Of a stretch of 64,000 bases of DNA, positions 8,914 through 19,869 are shown in pieces. The notes under the pieces were generated by a model that was not told where the DNA came from, did not search any database, and saw only the letters and a program-made list of their open reading frames with translations. Both the position numbers and the translations under genes were made by a program. Positions within the stretch are counted from its first letter, which is position 1, and every line of letters begins with the position of its first letter. Source of the DNA: Caldilineae bacterium (GTDB lineage Bacteria > Chloroflexota > Anaerolineae > DUEN01); assembly GCA_011176545.1 (NCBI GenBank), contig DUEN01000002.1, positions 16,830 to 80,829 on the forward strand. The letters are read 5' to 3'.

Positions 8914-9678
8914 TCACCGCAACCACCGACACACCCGACGCACCCGGCGCAAGATCAACAACGATATCAGCCGAAGTCGCCGCTGGTGTCGATAAACGAC
9001 GAAGATCACCACGACCAGAACGATCGAGGCCATCAGGACGAGCCCGGGGGGCATCCGAATCGCCCGATCCCCCACCCAGTTTCCCATGACCAGCCCGGGC
9101 CCGCGGCCAGCCAGTATCGCCAACAGCAACCAGCGAAACGGGACGCCGCTCAGCCCGGCCACGTAATAGACGGCATCGGGAACGGGGAACAGGAAGATCA
9201 ACCACCAGGTAAAGGCGGAACGAACCCTCAACCGGCGCTCCCAATAGCGCAGTTGCTGCTCCCCCACCAGCTTCTCGATCAAAGGCCGTCCCAGATATCG
9301 GGCCACGCTGGCTGCCAATCCAGCCCCCAGCCCCAGGCCAGCCAGGCTATACAGGGACCCCCAGACGGCGCCGAAGAGGTAGCCCCCCATTAAGCCCATG
9401 AAATGCCCTGGCACCGGCGCCAGCAAGATCTGAAAGGCAAAGAGAACGATATAGGCCAGGGGAGCCAGAGGGCCAAAACTCCGCACCCAGGCCCGGGCGG
9501 CCTCGCCCTGGGCCCCCGTCCATAATATCTTAGTTTGGCTGACCAACGTCAGGAGCGACCCGTGTCCCAACAACAAGAGGGCCAGGAAGGCCACGCCCCC
9601 CAACGTAAGCCAGAACCTTTGACGAGCGATGAAAATAGCTGTGCCCCGGCGCCACAGCTCACGAATACGCCACCGCAC
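8914..9678 (-). CDS. TVP38/TMEM64 (DedA-like, SNARE-associated) membrane protein
   Basis: ILLAPVPGHFMGLMGGYLFGAVWGSLYSLAGLGLGAGLAASVARYLGRPLIEKL. Confidence 0.88.
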   Translation of the reverse strand: MRWRIRELWRRGTAIFIARQRFWLTLGGVAFLALLLLGHGSLLTLVSQTKILWTGAQGEAARAWVRSFGPLAPLAYIVLFAFQILLAPVPGHFMGLMGGYLFGAVWGSLYSLAGLGLGAGLAASVARYLGRPLIEKLVGEQQLRYWERRLRVRSAFTWWLIFLFPVPDAVYYVAGLSGVPFRWLLLAILAGRGPGLVMGNWVGDRAIRMPPGLVLMASIVLVVVIFVVYRHQRRLRLISLLILRRVRRVCRWLR

Positions 9679-9732
9679 CTTGTCCCCTACGGCACCCCCA
9701 TGGACTGCTTGCTCTCACTCCCCTCCGCCATA

Positions 9733-11505
9733 TTACAGCCAATCCAGCAGATCGAAAACCGAATCGACCACCAGATCGGCGCTTTCAAGATCTTCCTTCT
9801 GCCCGAAGCCTGAGAGGACGCCGATGGCCAGGGCACCCGCGGCCTGAGCGGCCGCCACATCCGCCGCCGTATCCCCTACCATGGCACACTGCTCCACGTC
9901 AATTCCCAGCGCCTCGGCCGCATGGAGGATAGGCCCTGGATGGGGTTTCAAGCGAGGATAGTTATCGCGAGCGACGATGACATCCACGGCTCCCTCCAGC
10001 CCATTGGCCCGAACGAACTGCCGGACCTCCTCCACCTGTCGCGTCGTGACGATCCCCAACCGATAACGTTCGTGCAACTGTTGGATCGCTTCGATCGCCC
10101 CTGGCACCGGCACAAGGGCCTCCGCGGGCGGATAGCCCAACATCCTGCTCAATCGCTCTGCCCACTCTAACGCTTTCTCATCCATGGACCGCCGATCCAA
10201 CAAGGAGAGCAGGAAACTGGCCGGCCCCTCCAGGCGCCCCAGCACCCAACGCACCGTCCGTTCCGGATCCAACGCGGGGATCACGCTCCTCAACGGGGCG
10301 ATCCGCATCGCCCATATCCGCACGATCTCGTCGTCGGTCTCGACCAACGTGCCGTCCAGATCGAACAGCAACGCTTCGACCTTCCGCCCGCGCAACAATC
10401 CCCGCCATCGCGCCCTCAAGTCCAACGGTTGCGGCAACGGCTCAAAAGGCTCCTGATCCAACAGCTTCGCCGCTACATACCCGATGATTACCCGCAGCGA
10501 GGCGATGGTGGGCGAGGCCAACAGGATCCCGAGCACACCGGCCACCCTGGCCCCCGCGATCAGGCCGACGAAGACGACTAGTGGATGCAAGCGCACACGG
10601 CGCCCCACAAAACGCGGGATCAGGAACACGCCGTCCAGTTGAAAGACGGCGATGAAGATAGCAGCGACCAGGACCGCGAACCACAGGTTACTCAGAGGCA
10701 GATAGGAAGACCCCTGGAAGAAGGCGACCAGCGTCGCCAGCACACCGGCGACGGTCGGGCCGATGGAGGGGATCAACTCCATCGCCCCAGCCAGCAGGCC
10801 GAAGGCCACGGCGTTCGGCATCCCGATGATCGAGAGCACCACGGCCAGGAAGGTCCCCACGATGATGCCCACCGTGAGCTGTCCTCGCACGAAGGCATCC
10901 CAAATATTGACCACCTCATGGGCCAGGCGCAACAGCTCATCTCGATAATCCGCGGGGATGCGATCGACGATGTAGCGTATGATCAAGGCGTGGTCCTTCA
11001 CTAGCCAGAAAGAGACGACCAAGACAAAGATCAACCAGAGGAGCCCGGACGCGACGCCGAAGACCAGGTTCAACGCGCCCGTGGCGAAGGGGGACAGCAA
11101 CGCCTGCAAAGCACCGCTGAGCTGATCGTAGAGGGAGGAAAGCTCGATCTGAACGCCGGGGACCAACACGAACGGCTGTTGAAAGCGCTGGCCGATCTCC
11201 TGAGTCAGGTCGGCCAACGTGTTGGCCAGTTCACGCGCTAGCCTGACCAGCCGCGGCGTGAGGAGCGCGGGCGCCAGGATGAGGAGGACCAGAAAGGCGA
11301 TGTAAACCCCGATCACAACGGCAGTGCGCGGCCATCCTGTGCGCCGCACCAGCCACCGAACGGGGATGTTCAGGAAATAGGCTACGATGATGGCGACCAT
11401 CAACGGGCCGAGGATCTGGCTGAATCGCGAGATCAGCCAGATCGTGCCCACAAAGCCGCTGATAACGACGATCTGTTTCGTCAGCGGGCTCCAACGCGGT
11501 GACAT
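9733..11505 (-). CDS. AI-2E family transporter fused to a C-terminal HAD-superfamily hydrolase
   Basis: N-terminal ~350 aa PerM-like (GAMELIPSIGPTVAGVLATLVAFF); C-terminal VEALLFDLDGTLVETDDEIVRIW ... CAMVGDTAADVAAAQAAG HAD motifs in one ORF. Confidence 0.9.
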   Translation of the reverse strand: MSPRWSPLTKQIVVISGFVGTIWLISRFSQILGPLMVAIIVAYFLNIPVRWLVRRTGWPRTAVVIGVYIAFLVLLILAPALLTPRLVRLARELANTLADLTQEIGQRFQQPFVLVPGVQIELSSLYDQLSGALQALLSPFATGALNLVFGVASGLLWLIFVLVVSFWLVKDHALIIRYIVDRIPADYRDELLRLAHEVVNIWDAFVRGQLTVGIIVGTFLAVVLSIIGMPNAVAFGLLAGAMELIPSIGPTVAGVLATLVAFFQGSSYLPLSNLWFAVLVAAIFIAVFQLDGVFLIPRFVGRRVRLHPLVVFVGLIAGARVAGVLGILLASPTIASLRVIIGYVAAKLLDQEPFEPLPQPLDLRARWRGLLRGRKVEALLFDLDGTLVETDDEIVRIWAMRIAPLRSVIPALDPERTVRWVLGRLEGPASFLLSLLDRRSMDEKALEWAERLSRMLGYPPAEALVPVPGAIEAIQQLHERYRLGIVTTRQVEEVRQFVRANGLEGAVDVIVARDNYPRLKPHPGPILHAAEALGIDVEQCAMVGDTAADVAAAQAAGALAIGVLSGFGQKEDLESADLVVDSVFDLLDWL

Positions 11506-11750
11506 AAGTCAGGAAGCTCCATGCCCCCTGAGCAACGTCCGGGGCTACAATCCCCCACCCCTCTCCCTTGATGTGAAGGGGAAGCCTGACGCCAGTCGGA
11601 CGGGAAAGGGCGAGGGTCAAGTTAGCAAGCTATCGCAAACGCCTATTATAGGGACGCACGGCGGTAGCACCACAGTTAACCGTAGTTGCTCACCACTATG
11701 CCATATCTTGTGGTATCTTGCTTGCTCAGACACAGTATATTGGTCTACAA

Positions 11751-11778
11751 GTAGGGGCGCAGCATGCTGCGCCCCTAC
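11751..11778. repeat. 28-bp perfect palindrome GTAGGGGCGCAGCATGCTGCGCCCCTAC
   Basis: Direct reading; a diverged copy at 11839-11866. Confidence 0.9.
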
Positions 11779-11862
11779 CCCACGGTTCCATGCACACCTA
11801 CCCGCACGGCCGTGCGCCCCTACAATTCGGCCATGCTGGTAGGGGCGAAGCATGCCTCGTCC

Positions 11863-12441
11863 CTACTCAACCCATCCGATCAACGAAGGCGGCCAATACG
11901 AGAACCAGGCGCGTCCGATGATGTTATCCAGATGGATCGGGCCGAAGACGCGCGAGTCATTCGAGGCCGCCCGGTTATCCCCTAGCACAAACACAGAAAG
12001 CGGAGGGACGACGCGCGGTTCCAACGTCTCATGGGAACGATAGACCACATACGGCTCATCCAGAGGCTTGCCGTTAATGTAAACGATGCCCTTACGCATC
12101 TCCACCGTCTCACCCGGGAGCCCGATGACGCGCTTGATCAACAGCTCAGAGCCACGGCCAGGCACACGAAACACTACGATATCCCCCCGCCTCGGCGCGT
12201 GGAAACGATAGGAGATCTTCTCCACCACGAGGCGCTGATCTGTGTGCAGGTTGGGCTCCATGCTCTGCCCATACACGCGGGTGGCCTGGGCCAGGAAAAG
12301 CTGGATGACCAAAGCGATCACCACGGCGGGGATCACCGTCTCCGCGACCTCTCGGAACGCCGTCATGATGCGGGCCCCCCAGCCAGGTCGGCGAGGCGGC
12401 GTGGGAGACATCTCCTGTATATTCTGCATCTCTTCCATCAT
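11863..12441 (-). CDS. lepB: Signal peptidase I
   Basis: QATRVYGQSMEPNLHTDQRLVVEKISYRFHAPRRGDIVVFRVP... KRVIGLPGE... VLGDNRAASNDSRVFGP. Confidence 0.95.
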   Translation of the reverse strand: MMEEMQNIQEMSPTPPRRPGWGARIMTAFREVAETVIPAVVIALVIQLFLAQATRVYGQSMEPNLHTDQRLVVEKISYRFHAPRRGDIVVFRVPGRGSELLIKRVIGLPGETVEMRKGIVYINGKPLDEPYVVYRSHETLEPRVVPPLSVFVLGDNRAASNDSRVFGPIHLDNIIGRAWFSYWPPSLIGWVE

Positions 12442-12569
12442 GTGACCTCGACGACGATCATGATGAACGATTCGTGAATGTAAAGGCAGCAGCCAGGGTG
12501 CCGACCATGGGCGACCCCGGCTGCCTCATTATACCGCAAAGTATGCGGTTTCCACCTAGTCAAAAAGGC

Positions 12570-14771
12570 TTAGCGACGTCGAGGGCGCCCTCGACGCCCA
12601 CTATTGCCTCCAGAACGACCGGATCTACCGCCGGGACGACCACCTCGAGAGCCCCCCTTGTCCCGCTCTCGCGCCTCTTCCGCCGACCATCCCTCCAGGA
12701 CGGCCTGACGGGACAGCCGAATCCGGCCGGTGGGATCGATATCCACCACCATCACCATCACTTCATCGCCCACTTTGACCACGTCTTCCACGGACTCGGC
12801 CCGGTAGTCGGCCAGTTGGGAGATGTGCACCATGCCATCCACGCCGGGCAGGATCTCCACGAAGGCGCCGTACGGCTCCGTACGCACCACCCGACCGGTA
12901 TAGATCTTGCCGATCTCCACGTCTTCCGTCAGCGTCTCGATCATCTGCACGGCTGAATCCCGTGCGCTCTCGTCGCTGGCCGCGATGTAGACCGTCCCAT
13001 CCTCCTCTATATCCACCTTCACATCATAATCTTCCTGGATCTTCCGGATCACCTTGCCGCCTGGGCCGATGACCTTTCCGATCTTCTCCGGGTCGATATG
13101 GATGGTGATGATACGCGGCGCGTACTTGGACAGCTCCTTGCGCGGCTCGGAGATCACCTCCGTCATCTTCTCCAGGATATAGAGCCGCCCCTCCCGCGCC
13201 TGGGCCAGCGCTTCCTCCAGGATGTCATAGGACAGCCCTTTGATCTTGATGTCCATCTGCAAGGCCGTGATCCCGTGCTCCGTGCCGGCGACTTTGAAGT
13301 CCATGTCGCCCAGCGCGTCCTCAAGGCCCTGGATATCCGACAGGACGACGTAACGGCCGTTCCCGTCGGTCACCAGGCCCATGGCGATGCCCGCTACGGG
13401 CGCCTCGATGGGCACGCCCGCGTCCATCAACGCCAAAGTGCTCCCACACACCGAGGCCATCGAGGTCGATCCGTTAGAGGAGAGCACCTCGGATACCAGG
13501 CGGATCGTGTAGGGGAACTCGCTCTCGGGCGGGATCATCGGCAGCAGCGCCCGCTCGGCCAGGGCCCCATGCCCGATCTCACGCCGCTTCGGTCCCCGGA
13601 GCGGCCACACCTCGCCGGTGGAGTAAGGCGGGAAGTTGTAGTGATGCAGAAATCGCTTGCTCTCCTCCGGGCTGAGGGTGTCCAGCAACTGGGCATCCCG
13701 CGGCGTCCCCAAGGTGGCGATGGTTAGGACCTGGGTCTCGCCTCGTATGAAGAGACCGCTGCCATGGACTCGCGGGAGCAGGCCCACCTTGCACATGATG
13801 GGACGGATCGTCTTGGGATCACGCCCATCAGGCCGCACGCCCTCCTCCAGGATGCGGCGTCGTACGACCTCCTTCAGCACCTCGTCGAATACAGTGCTGA
13901 TATCGATCGGGTCATACGAGGTCCCCAGGCTTTCCAGCAATTCATCACGCAGGGCCTCCAGCGCCTCCGAGCGCTCCGTCTTGGGCAGCCCTTGCCTCAG
14001 GACTTCCTCGATACGATCCACAGCCTGCGCCTGCATGGCCTCCTTCACCTCCGGGGCCGGTACGTAAGGCGTGAACGACATCTTGGGCTTGCCCACGGTG
14101 GCGGCCATCTCCTTCTGGACACGGATGATGTCCTGCATGGCCTCATGGCCCAGGCGCATGGCCTCCAGCATCAGGTCCTCCGGGATCTCATGGGCGCCCG
14201 CTTCCACCATCAGGATGGCGTCCTCGGTGCCCGCGATGCGCAAATCCAGCGTGCTGTGCTCCATCTCCTGGATGGTGGGATTGATGACGAACTCGCCATC
14301 GATGTAGCCCACCCGCACGGCGCCGACGGGCCCCTCGAAGGGGATGTCGGAGATCATCAAGGCGGCTGAGGCGCCGATGATCCCGAGGATATCCAGGTGC
14401 GTCTGCTGATCAGCCGACAGGGCCGTCAGTATGACCTGGACGTCGTTGTGGAAACCCTTGGGGAACAACGGGCGGAGCGGCCGATCGACCAGCCGACAAA
14501 GCAGGATGGCCTCGTCGCTAGGGCGCCCCTCGCGCCGGAAGAAGGAGCCCGGGATCCGTCCCGCAGCGTACAACCGCTCCTCGAACTCGACGCTCAGGGG
14601 GAAGAAGTCGATGCCCTCGCGCGGGGTCTTGGTGGCGGTGGCCGTGCACAACAGCACGGCCTCTCCAGACTGAATGGTCACGGCGCCACCCGCCTGCGGC
14701 GCCAGCAACCCGGTTTCTAGGATGATCTCGTGATCACCCGCATGTGCGATAAAGCGTTTTGGTTCTATCAT
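12570..14771 (-). CDS. pnp: Polyribonucleotide nucleotidyltransferase (PNPase)
   Basis: Two RNase PH domains, KH ([22 protein letters not shown]) and S1 ([33 protein letters not shown]); Arg/Gly-rich tail. Confidence 0.98.
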   Translation of the reverse strand: MIEPKRFIAHAGDHEIILETGLLAPQAGGAVTIQSGEAVLLCTATATKTPREGIDFFPLSVEFEERLYAAGRIPGSFFRREGRPSDEAILLCRLVDRPLRPLFPKGFHNDVQVILTALSADQQTHLDILGIIGASAALMISDIPFEGPVGAVRVGYIDGEFVINPTIQEMEHSTLDLRIAGTEDAILMVEAGAHEIPEDLMLEAMRLGHEAMQDIIRVQKEMAATVGKPKMSFTPYVPAPEVKEAMQAQAVDRIEEVLRQGLPKTERSEALEALRDELLESLGTSYDPIDISTVFDEVLKEVVRRRILEEGVRPDGRDPKTIRPIMCKVGLLPRVHGSGLFIRGETQVLTIATLGTPRDAQLLDTLSPEESKRFLHHYNFPPYSTGEVWPLRGPKRREIGHGALAERALLPMIPPESEFPYTIRLVSEVLSSNGSTSMASVCGSTLALMDAGVPIEAPVAGIAMGLVTDGNGRYVVLSDIQGLEDALGDMDFKVAGTEHGITALQMDIKIKGLSYDILEEALAQAREGRLYILEKMTEVISEPRKELSKYAPRIITIHIDPEKIGKVIGPGGKVIRKIQEDYDVKVDIEEDGTVYIAASDESARDSAVQMIETLTEDVEIGKIYTGRVVRTEPYGAFVEILPGVDGMVHISQLADYRAESVEDVVKVGDEVMVMVVDIDPTGRIRLSRQAVLEGWSAEEARERDKGGSRGGRPGGRSGRSGGNSGRRGRPRRR

Positions 14772-14820
14772 TTCTCCTATCCCTTTCCCTCTGGCCCCGC
14801 ACGCCCGGCCTGGCTACGCG

Positions 14821-14848
14821 AAAACCCGCGGCCGTAAGCAGCCGCGGG
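14821..14848 (-). terminator. GC-rich hairpin between rpsO and pnp
   Basis: Arms cccgcggc/gccgcggg (14825-14832, 14841-14848), followed on the minus strand by TTTT; could also be a pnp leader element. Confidence 0.55.
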
Positions 14849-15081
14849 CGCCTGGTTCTGTCCAGAGGTCAGGGACTGGCGACTGGTGCCAAACGTCATG
14901 ATCTGCCCAATCCATGGATCACCCACTGGGTGTCCTCTTTGGGCGACAGGCTCCATGCCGCACAGTAGCAGGGAAACCTCAGACGATTGGCCTCACTCAC
15001 CAATTCCTAGACCTCTCGACGGACCAGCGCTTCACCAGGCTGCCTACAGGGCCAGATGATATGTTGTCAATTCCTAGTAAT

Positions 15082-15123
15082 ACAAAACGAGTAGATGGGA
15101 GCTCCCGCCGCCACATCTACTCG
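15082..15123 (-). terminator. Rho-independent terminator after rpsO
   Basis: 10-bp perfect arms cgagtagatg/catctactcg, followed by TTTT on the minus strand. Confidence 0.78.
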
Positions 15124-15144
15124 CCTGTTTACCTCCTATCATGA

Positions 15145-15414
15145 CTACCGACGTAGGCCTAGCCGTGTAATCAGCTCGCGGTAACGTTGGTAATCCTTCT
15201 TCGCTAGATATGCCAGGAGCCGGCGGCGTTGCCCAACCATCTTCAGGAGCCCCCGGCGGGAATGCTCGTCATGCTTGTGTACTTTGAGGTGCTCGATCAG
15301 GTTGTTGATACGCTCCGTTAAGAGGGCCACCTGAACCTCAGGTGAGCCTGTATCCGTCTCATGTACGTGGTATTCCTGGATAATCGCCTGCTTTTCCTCC
15401 TTCGTCAGAGCCAC
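15145..15414 (-). CDS. rpsO: 30S ribosomal protein S15 (GTG start likely)
   Basis: [70 protein letters not shown]. Confidence 0.97.
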   Translation of the reverse strand: MALTKEEKQAIIQEYHVHETDTGSPEVQVALLTERINNLIEHLKVHKHDEHSRRGLLKMVGQRRRLLAYLAKKDYQRYRELITRLGLRR

Positions 15415-15569
15415 CTTTGTCTCCTTTCTTATCAAGCCAGGACACCGCTGGAATACCAGAGGCGCATGTCCCAGCCGAATTGGACACATCAAGTATAACA
15501 TAACGCATCCCGTCGGGCAAATCCTATCGCCCCGCCAGCGATGGCGATGCATCTCCCCAAGAAGCCCTC

Positions 15570-16898
15570 TCACGCAGATGTCGCCTCGGCCCGGCGACGG
15601 AACTCCCTCATGTCGATCACGATCCCGTTCAGGCGGGCTTCTTGGGCGGCGAAGGCCATCAGGTGACTTTCCAGCGCATCGCGGGCGGTCGTGAGCGCCG
15701 GGGCTACGCCGTTGACGGCGCGGACGAAGGCGGCCATCAATCCCTGATCACCGCTGGCATGCCCGGTCGCCCCTGCTCCTGATGAGGTCACCGGGAACTC
15801 TATCCGCTCTACCTTGCCCGTAAGGTGGTCGTGGATCTCTATCCACTGCTCGTCGAGATAATAGCGTCCCAGGAGCGTGGCGCGGGTACCATCGTAACGC
15901 ATCGTACGCCCTTCCTTGTGGGAGTGGCCGTGCATGATCATACTCACTGAAGCGCCGCTCTCCAACTCCATGTTGACCACCTGGTGGTCCACGACGTTGT
16001 TGTCGCAGCGGTAAACGCAGCGTCCGTAAGGGCCTGTCTCCAATGCGCGTCGTCGTGCCTCCAGGCTGGTGTCCTCGGAGATGACGGAGATGGGCCATCC
16101 TTGGTAATCAGGGACCGCTTCCAGGCCCGACATGGTGAGTCTCAACGGGACCAGATCCAGGTATAACCGTGGCGCGTACCAGGGACACTCATCAGCAGCC
16201 GGACAGCCGTCCGTGCATCGTTCCGGAGCCCCGGGCGGAGCGTTCTCCGCTCGATAGTGAATCAGCGAGCCAAACGAGCTCAATCGCCGACACGGGCCGA
16301 ACAGCCAGAAAAGGATGTCCAGGTCATGGCAACACTTGGTCAGGATCATGGGGCTGGCGATATCGCTGTTGCGCCACAGGCCGCGCACGAAGGAATGGGC
16401 CATGTGCCAATAGGAGACGTTCTCCCGATGCTCGATGGTGATGATATCGCCTAAACGTCCAGAGGTGACGATATCCCGCAGAGTGGAGAAGAAGGGGACA
16501 TAGCGCAGGACATGAGCGATTTGCAGGAGCCGTCCAGTACGCTCGGCCGCCTGCACCAGTCGCACACACTCGGCGAGGGTGGGGGCCATGGGTTTCTCCA
16601 ACAGGACATCGTAGCCGGCCTCCAGCGCAGCCAGGGTGGGCTCGACGTGCAATCGATCCATGGTACAGATGAAGGCGACGTCGGCGATCTTCCCCTTGGC
16701 GAGGAGGTCCTCCCATGTGATGAATTGACGTTCCGGGGGGATATCATGCGCCCGCGCGAAGCGAGCGCGGCGTCCTTCATGCGGTTCGGCGACAGCCACA
16801 AAGCGGATCTGCTCCGGATGGGCCAGCGCGTAGGGGCCATATGCCTCGTATCCCCGGTTGCCAGCGCCGATGAGAACGGCGGTAAGCGGCTTTAACAT
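15570..16898 (-). CDS. Gfo/Idh/MocA family oxidoreductase
   Basis: [45 protein letters not shown] ... [19 protein letters not shown]. Confidence 0.92.
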   Translation of the reverse strand: MLKPLTAVLIGAGNRGYEAYGPYALAHPEQIRFVAVAEPHEGRRARFARAHDIPPERQFITWEDLLAKGKIADVAFICTMDRLHVEPTLAALEAGYDVLLEKPMAPTLAECVRLVQAAERTGRLLQIAHVLRYVPFFSTLRDIVTSGRLGDIITIEHRENVSYWHMAHSFVRGLWRNSDIASPMILTKCCHDLDILFWLFGPCRRLSSFGSLIHYRAENAPPGAPERCTDGCPAADECPWYAPRLYLDLVPLRLTMSGLEAVPDYQGWPISVISEDTSLEARRRALETGPYGRCVYRCDNNVVDHQVVNMELESGASVSMIMHGHSHKEGRTMRYDGTRATLLGRYYLDEQWIEIHDHLTGKVERIEFPVTSSGAGATGHASGDQGLMAAFVRAVNGVAPALTTARDALESHLMAFAAQEARLNGIVIDMREFRRRAEATSA

Positions 16899-17390
16899 AG
16901 TGATCCTCCTCGTATGATCTTCCCGAGATCTCCTGACCTGGAACGGCCATAAAAGCCGCCCCATACATGACATCCAACCCAAGGTAAAGCGAGGCTGAGC
17001 CCCGCTCCATGCACATCAACTTAACAGCGTGGACGAGGCTCTCGCCTCCTACTCCCTCTAACGGTGGCTACACATGAAGTATGGAAGGGAAGATGCGGAG
17101 ATGGGAGCCCCCGCCTGATATATCGGCGCCACATGAATACGGCATCTGGGTTGCCCGCCCAGACGGCGGATAGAATCTGCCGCCACCCTTTATCCGCCTT
17201 TCGCCTGCCTGGTAGGGGCCTGGTGCTTCTCCGAACTGCTCAGGATGTAAGGATATGTTCTCATATCACTTAACTTAATGCCTATGGGGCGTAGCATTCT
17301 ACACCCCAATTCCACGGTTCCATGCACCCTACCGACAACGGATGCGTTGGCCTTATCTGTCGTGTATGCCAGTTCCCAGTCGATCCTCAT

Positions 17391-18983
17391 CTATCTGAAC
17401 ATGAGGGGTAAGTACAAGAGGGTGTCAGTATAGCGGATGTACTCATCCGCGCCGATGTCATATCCCCCTGCAGCAGGGCGAGCGTCCCCGTCGATATCTT
17501 GAGTCACGCCCGCGTCCACGCCCATGTCGATGGCTGCCGACCAGGGGGTGAGATGATAGTCGCGAACGGCGGGATGCACAAAGGCCGGATCGTCGGTGAT
17601 GCTGATCGTCCCAGTGGAGATGGCCCCTCCACCATCCGTGTTCAAGCCGTTGTCCCACCACAGCGTGGCTTCCAGCGTGACCGTGCTGCCCATCACGGCG
17701 TAGACGCCCGCGCCCTGGTGACCGGCGATGATGGTATTGGTAAGAGCCAGGGTGGCGGCTTCGCCTACGAAGATCGTCGGGCCGTCCCCCACATTATCGG
17801 CGACGGTGGTGTGCAGCACACGTCCCAAGGCGGGCTCCTCCATCGCGCCCTCGATGTGGAGCCCGCTGCCCCGGGTGCTGGCGCGGTTCTGGGCGATCAT
17901 TGTGTTGGTCATGGTGACCGGGGCACTGCGGAAGATATCAATCCCGCCCCCCAGGCTGAGGCGAGAGAATCCCGGAGTGGCCGCGTTGTCAATGATGCTA
18001 TCGCCCTCGAGCGCGGCGCGGGTATACCACAAGCTCAGCCCGCCGCCCAGGCCGAGGGAGGCCGTGCTGGCCACGTTGTCCCGTATCGTATTGCCCCCCA
18101 GCACAGCATCGCTCTTGAAGAGGCGCAGCCCGCCTCCGTAGCCGACCGAGGCCGTACTGGCCACGTTCCCCTCCACCAGATTATCCCGCAGTGTGACATC
18201 GGCTTCGTAAGCGTAGATCCCGCCGCCGGAACCCCTCCCGCCCGCACTGGCCGTGTTCGCCCGAACGAGATTCCCATCGAGCGTAGCCGTGCTGAAGACA
18301 ATGCCCAGCCCGCCGCCCTCGCCCAGATCAGCCACGCTGGCCACGTTGCCCTGCACCGTATTGCCGCTGATGGTGGCATTGCCCTGATGGAGGAACATCC
18401 CACCGCCGTAGCCCTGGCCGGCCGTGCTGGCCGTGTTGCTGTAGATCCCATTGTCGCGAAGGATGACCGTCGCCCGGCGGACGTATATCCCGCCCCCGGC
18501 GTCGAATCCCCCTGGCCCCCCGCCCAATCCCGTGGCGTCTCCGCCGGTGATGTGGAGCCCTTCGACCGTAAGGGAGATAGCACCGGTGACATAAATCACT
18601 CGTCCCTGGCCCTGGGCGTCCAGGATGGAGGGATGGATATCAGGGCTGGGATGCTCCCAATCCTCCGGGGAATAGCCGCCGCGAAGGGTCACCGATTTGT
18701 CGATGTACACCACCTGGGTGACGCCGGAGCGAACGCTGACGTCGGTATAGATTCCCGCGGCGATGCGGATCTCATCGCCCTCTTCGGCTTGGTCCACCGC
18801 GTACTGCACAGTGCGGCATGGAAGGGTCACGCTCCCACAGCCGAGTGCGTCCGTGCCGGAAGGAGCCACGCGGATGACCCCTGTGCCCGATTGGGCTGAC
18901 GCGATCTCGGATATGCTGCCCAGCAGCCACAGCAGGGCCATAGCGACGGCATAAGCCGCCAATATCCTCATCCTCTCTATCAC
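17391..18983 (-). CDS. Secreted right-handed beta-helix repeat protein with choice-of-anchor Q-like C-terminus
   Basis: Signal peptide; repeats GGGIYxxxAxVxLRDNxxxxNxAST...; C-terminal ITDDPAFVHPAVRDYHLTPWSAAIDMGVDAGVTQDIDGDARPAAGGYDIGADEY. Confidence 0.88.
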   Translation of the reverse strand: MIERMRILAAYAVAMALLWLLGSISEIASAQSGTGVIRVAPSGTDALGCGSVTLPCRTVQYAVDQAEEGDEIRIAAGIYTDVSVRSGVTQVVYIDKSVTLRGGYSPEDWEHPSPDIHPSILDAQGQGRVIYVTGAISLTVEGLHITGGDATGLGGGPGGFDAGGGIYVRRATVILRDNGIYSNTASTAGQGYGGGMFLHQGNATISGNTVQGNVASVADLGEGGGLGIVFSTATLDGNLVRANTASAGGRGSGGGIYAYEADVTLRDNLVEGNVASTASVGYGGGLRLFKSDAVLGGNTIRDNVASTASLGLGGGLSLWYTRAALEGDSIIDNAATPGFSRLSLGGGIDIFRSAPVTMTNTMIAQNRASTRGSGLHIEGAMEEPALGRVLHTTVADNVGDGPTIFVGEAATLALTNTIIAGHQGAGVYAVMGSTVTLEATLWWDNGLNTDGGGAISTGTISITDDPAFVHPAVRDYHLTPWSAAIDMGVDAGVTQDIDGDARPAAGGYDIGADEYIRYTDTLLYLPLMFR

Positions 18984-19025
18984 ATTTCACGCTTTATGTT
19001 TTATTTAGAATCTGGCAGTCAGGGA

Positions 19026-19802
19026 TCAGCCCGGCTTGCGGGCCTCGATCCAATATTTCCTCGCCTCGAAGATCAACTCTTCGCCGCTCTCTAGTCTGCT
19101 CTGAAGCTCCAGCAAGCGATCCAGATGTGTGTCCACCGAAAAGCCGGGTACAAGCCACGGAATCGCCTTTAGGTAGTATACGATGGCTCCTACGTCGGAG
19201 AAGACCAGCTTTCCCTTCCACTCCTCAGCCTTCACGATCTCCAGGCCCGCCTTCTCCAGCTGTCGTACGCGATTGGAAAGGGTCGCCTCGGGCCATTGCG
19301 GCTTGGCGCCAAACACCGCCAGCAGATCCTGCGCCCAGAGCCCATGCACCTGCTGTGTGAGAAACGTGCCTCGCGGGGCGAGCACACGGGCCACCTCATT
19401 CGCATCGAAGGCGGAATGACGATTCAAGACCAGGTCGAATTCGCCATCGGCGAAGGGCATGGGAGCCTTATCAGCCAATCTGACGGCCACGACCTTCACT
19501 CCCAATGGCGTCAAGCGCTCCTTAGCCAACGCGAGGTTGGGAGGGTAATCCTCCGTGACCACGACCTTTTCCGGCCAGTATTTCCTCAACTCTAGTAGGC
19601 GCTCACCACCGCCCGTGCCCATGTCGAGCGCGGAGGATGATCGGCGCACAAGGACGGCGGCTCGCGATAGATAAGACCACGGTGGCTTCTCCTCGAACAT
19701 CCTGGCGTCCAGATAGGAGAAGTTCCACCCGATGAAGGGCTCGCGCTCCTCGCGCTTCCAGATCCTGATGAGGCGGTCGCGCTGCGATTCGCTTGCTTTC
19801 AT
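19026..19802 (-). CDS. Class I SAM-dependent methyltransferase
   Basis: ALDMGTGGGERLLELRKYWPEKVVVTEDYPPNLALAKERL; FDLVLNRHSAF. Confidence 0.85.
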   Translation of the reverse strand: MKASESQRDRLIRIWKREEREPFIGWNFSYLDARMFEEKPPWSYLSRAAVLVRRSSSALDMGTGGGERLLELRKYWPEKVVVTEDYPPNLALAKERLTPLGVKVVAVRLADKAPMPFADGEFDLVLNRHSAFDANEVARVLAPRGTFLTQQVHGLWAQDLLAVFGAKPQWPEATLSNRVRQLEKAGLEIVKAEEWKGKLVFSDVGAIVYYLKAIPWLVPGFSVDTHLDRLLELQSRLESGEELIFEARKYWIEARKPG

Positions 19803-19869
19803 GAAGATATCCTCTCGATGAACAGCACCACTTCGAGAATAGACAATAAATTGCCAGGATGCAATTAGA

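Noticed and set aside
13098-14369. Long plus-strand ORFs antisense to pnp
   Set aside because: Shadow ORFs typical of GC-rich coding DNA; composition (His/Arg/Gly-rich, no domains) fits the antisense frame.
17499-18899. 466-aa plus-strand ORF opposite the beta-helix gene
   Set aside because: Antisense shadow of the repeat protein; His/Pro/Ala-rich with no recognisable fold.
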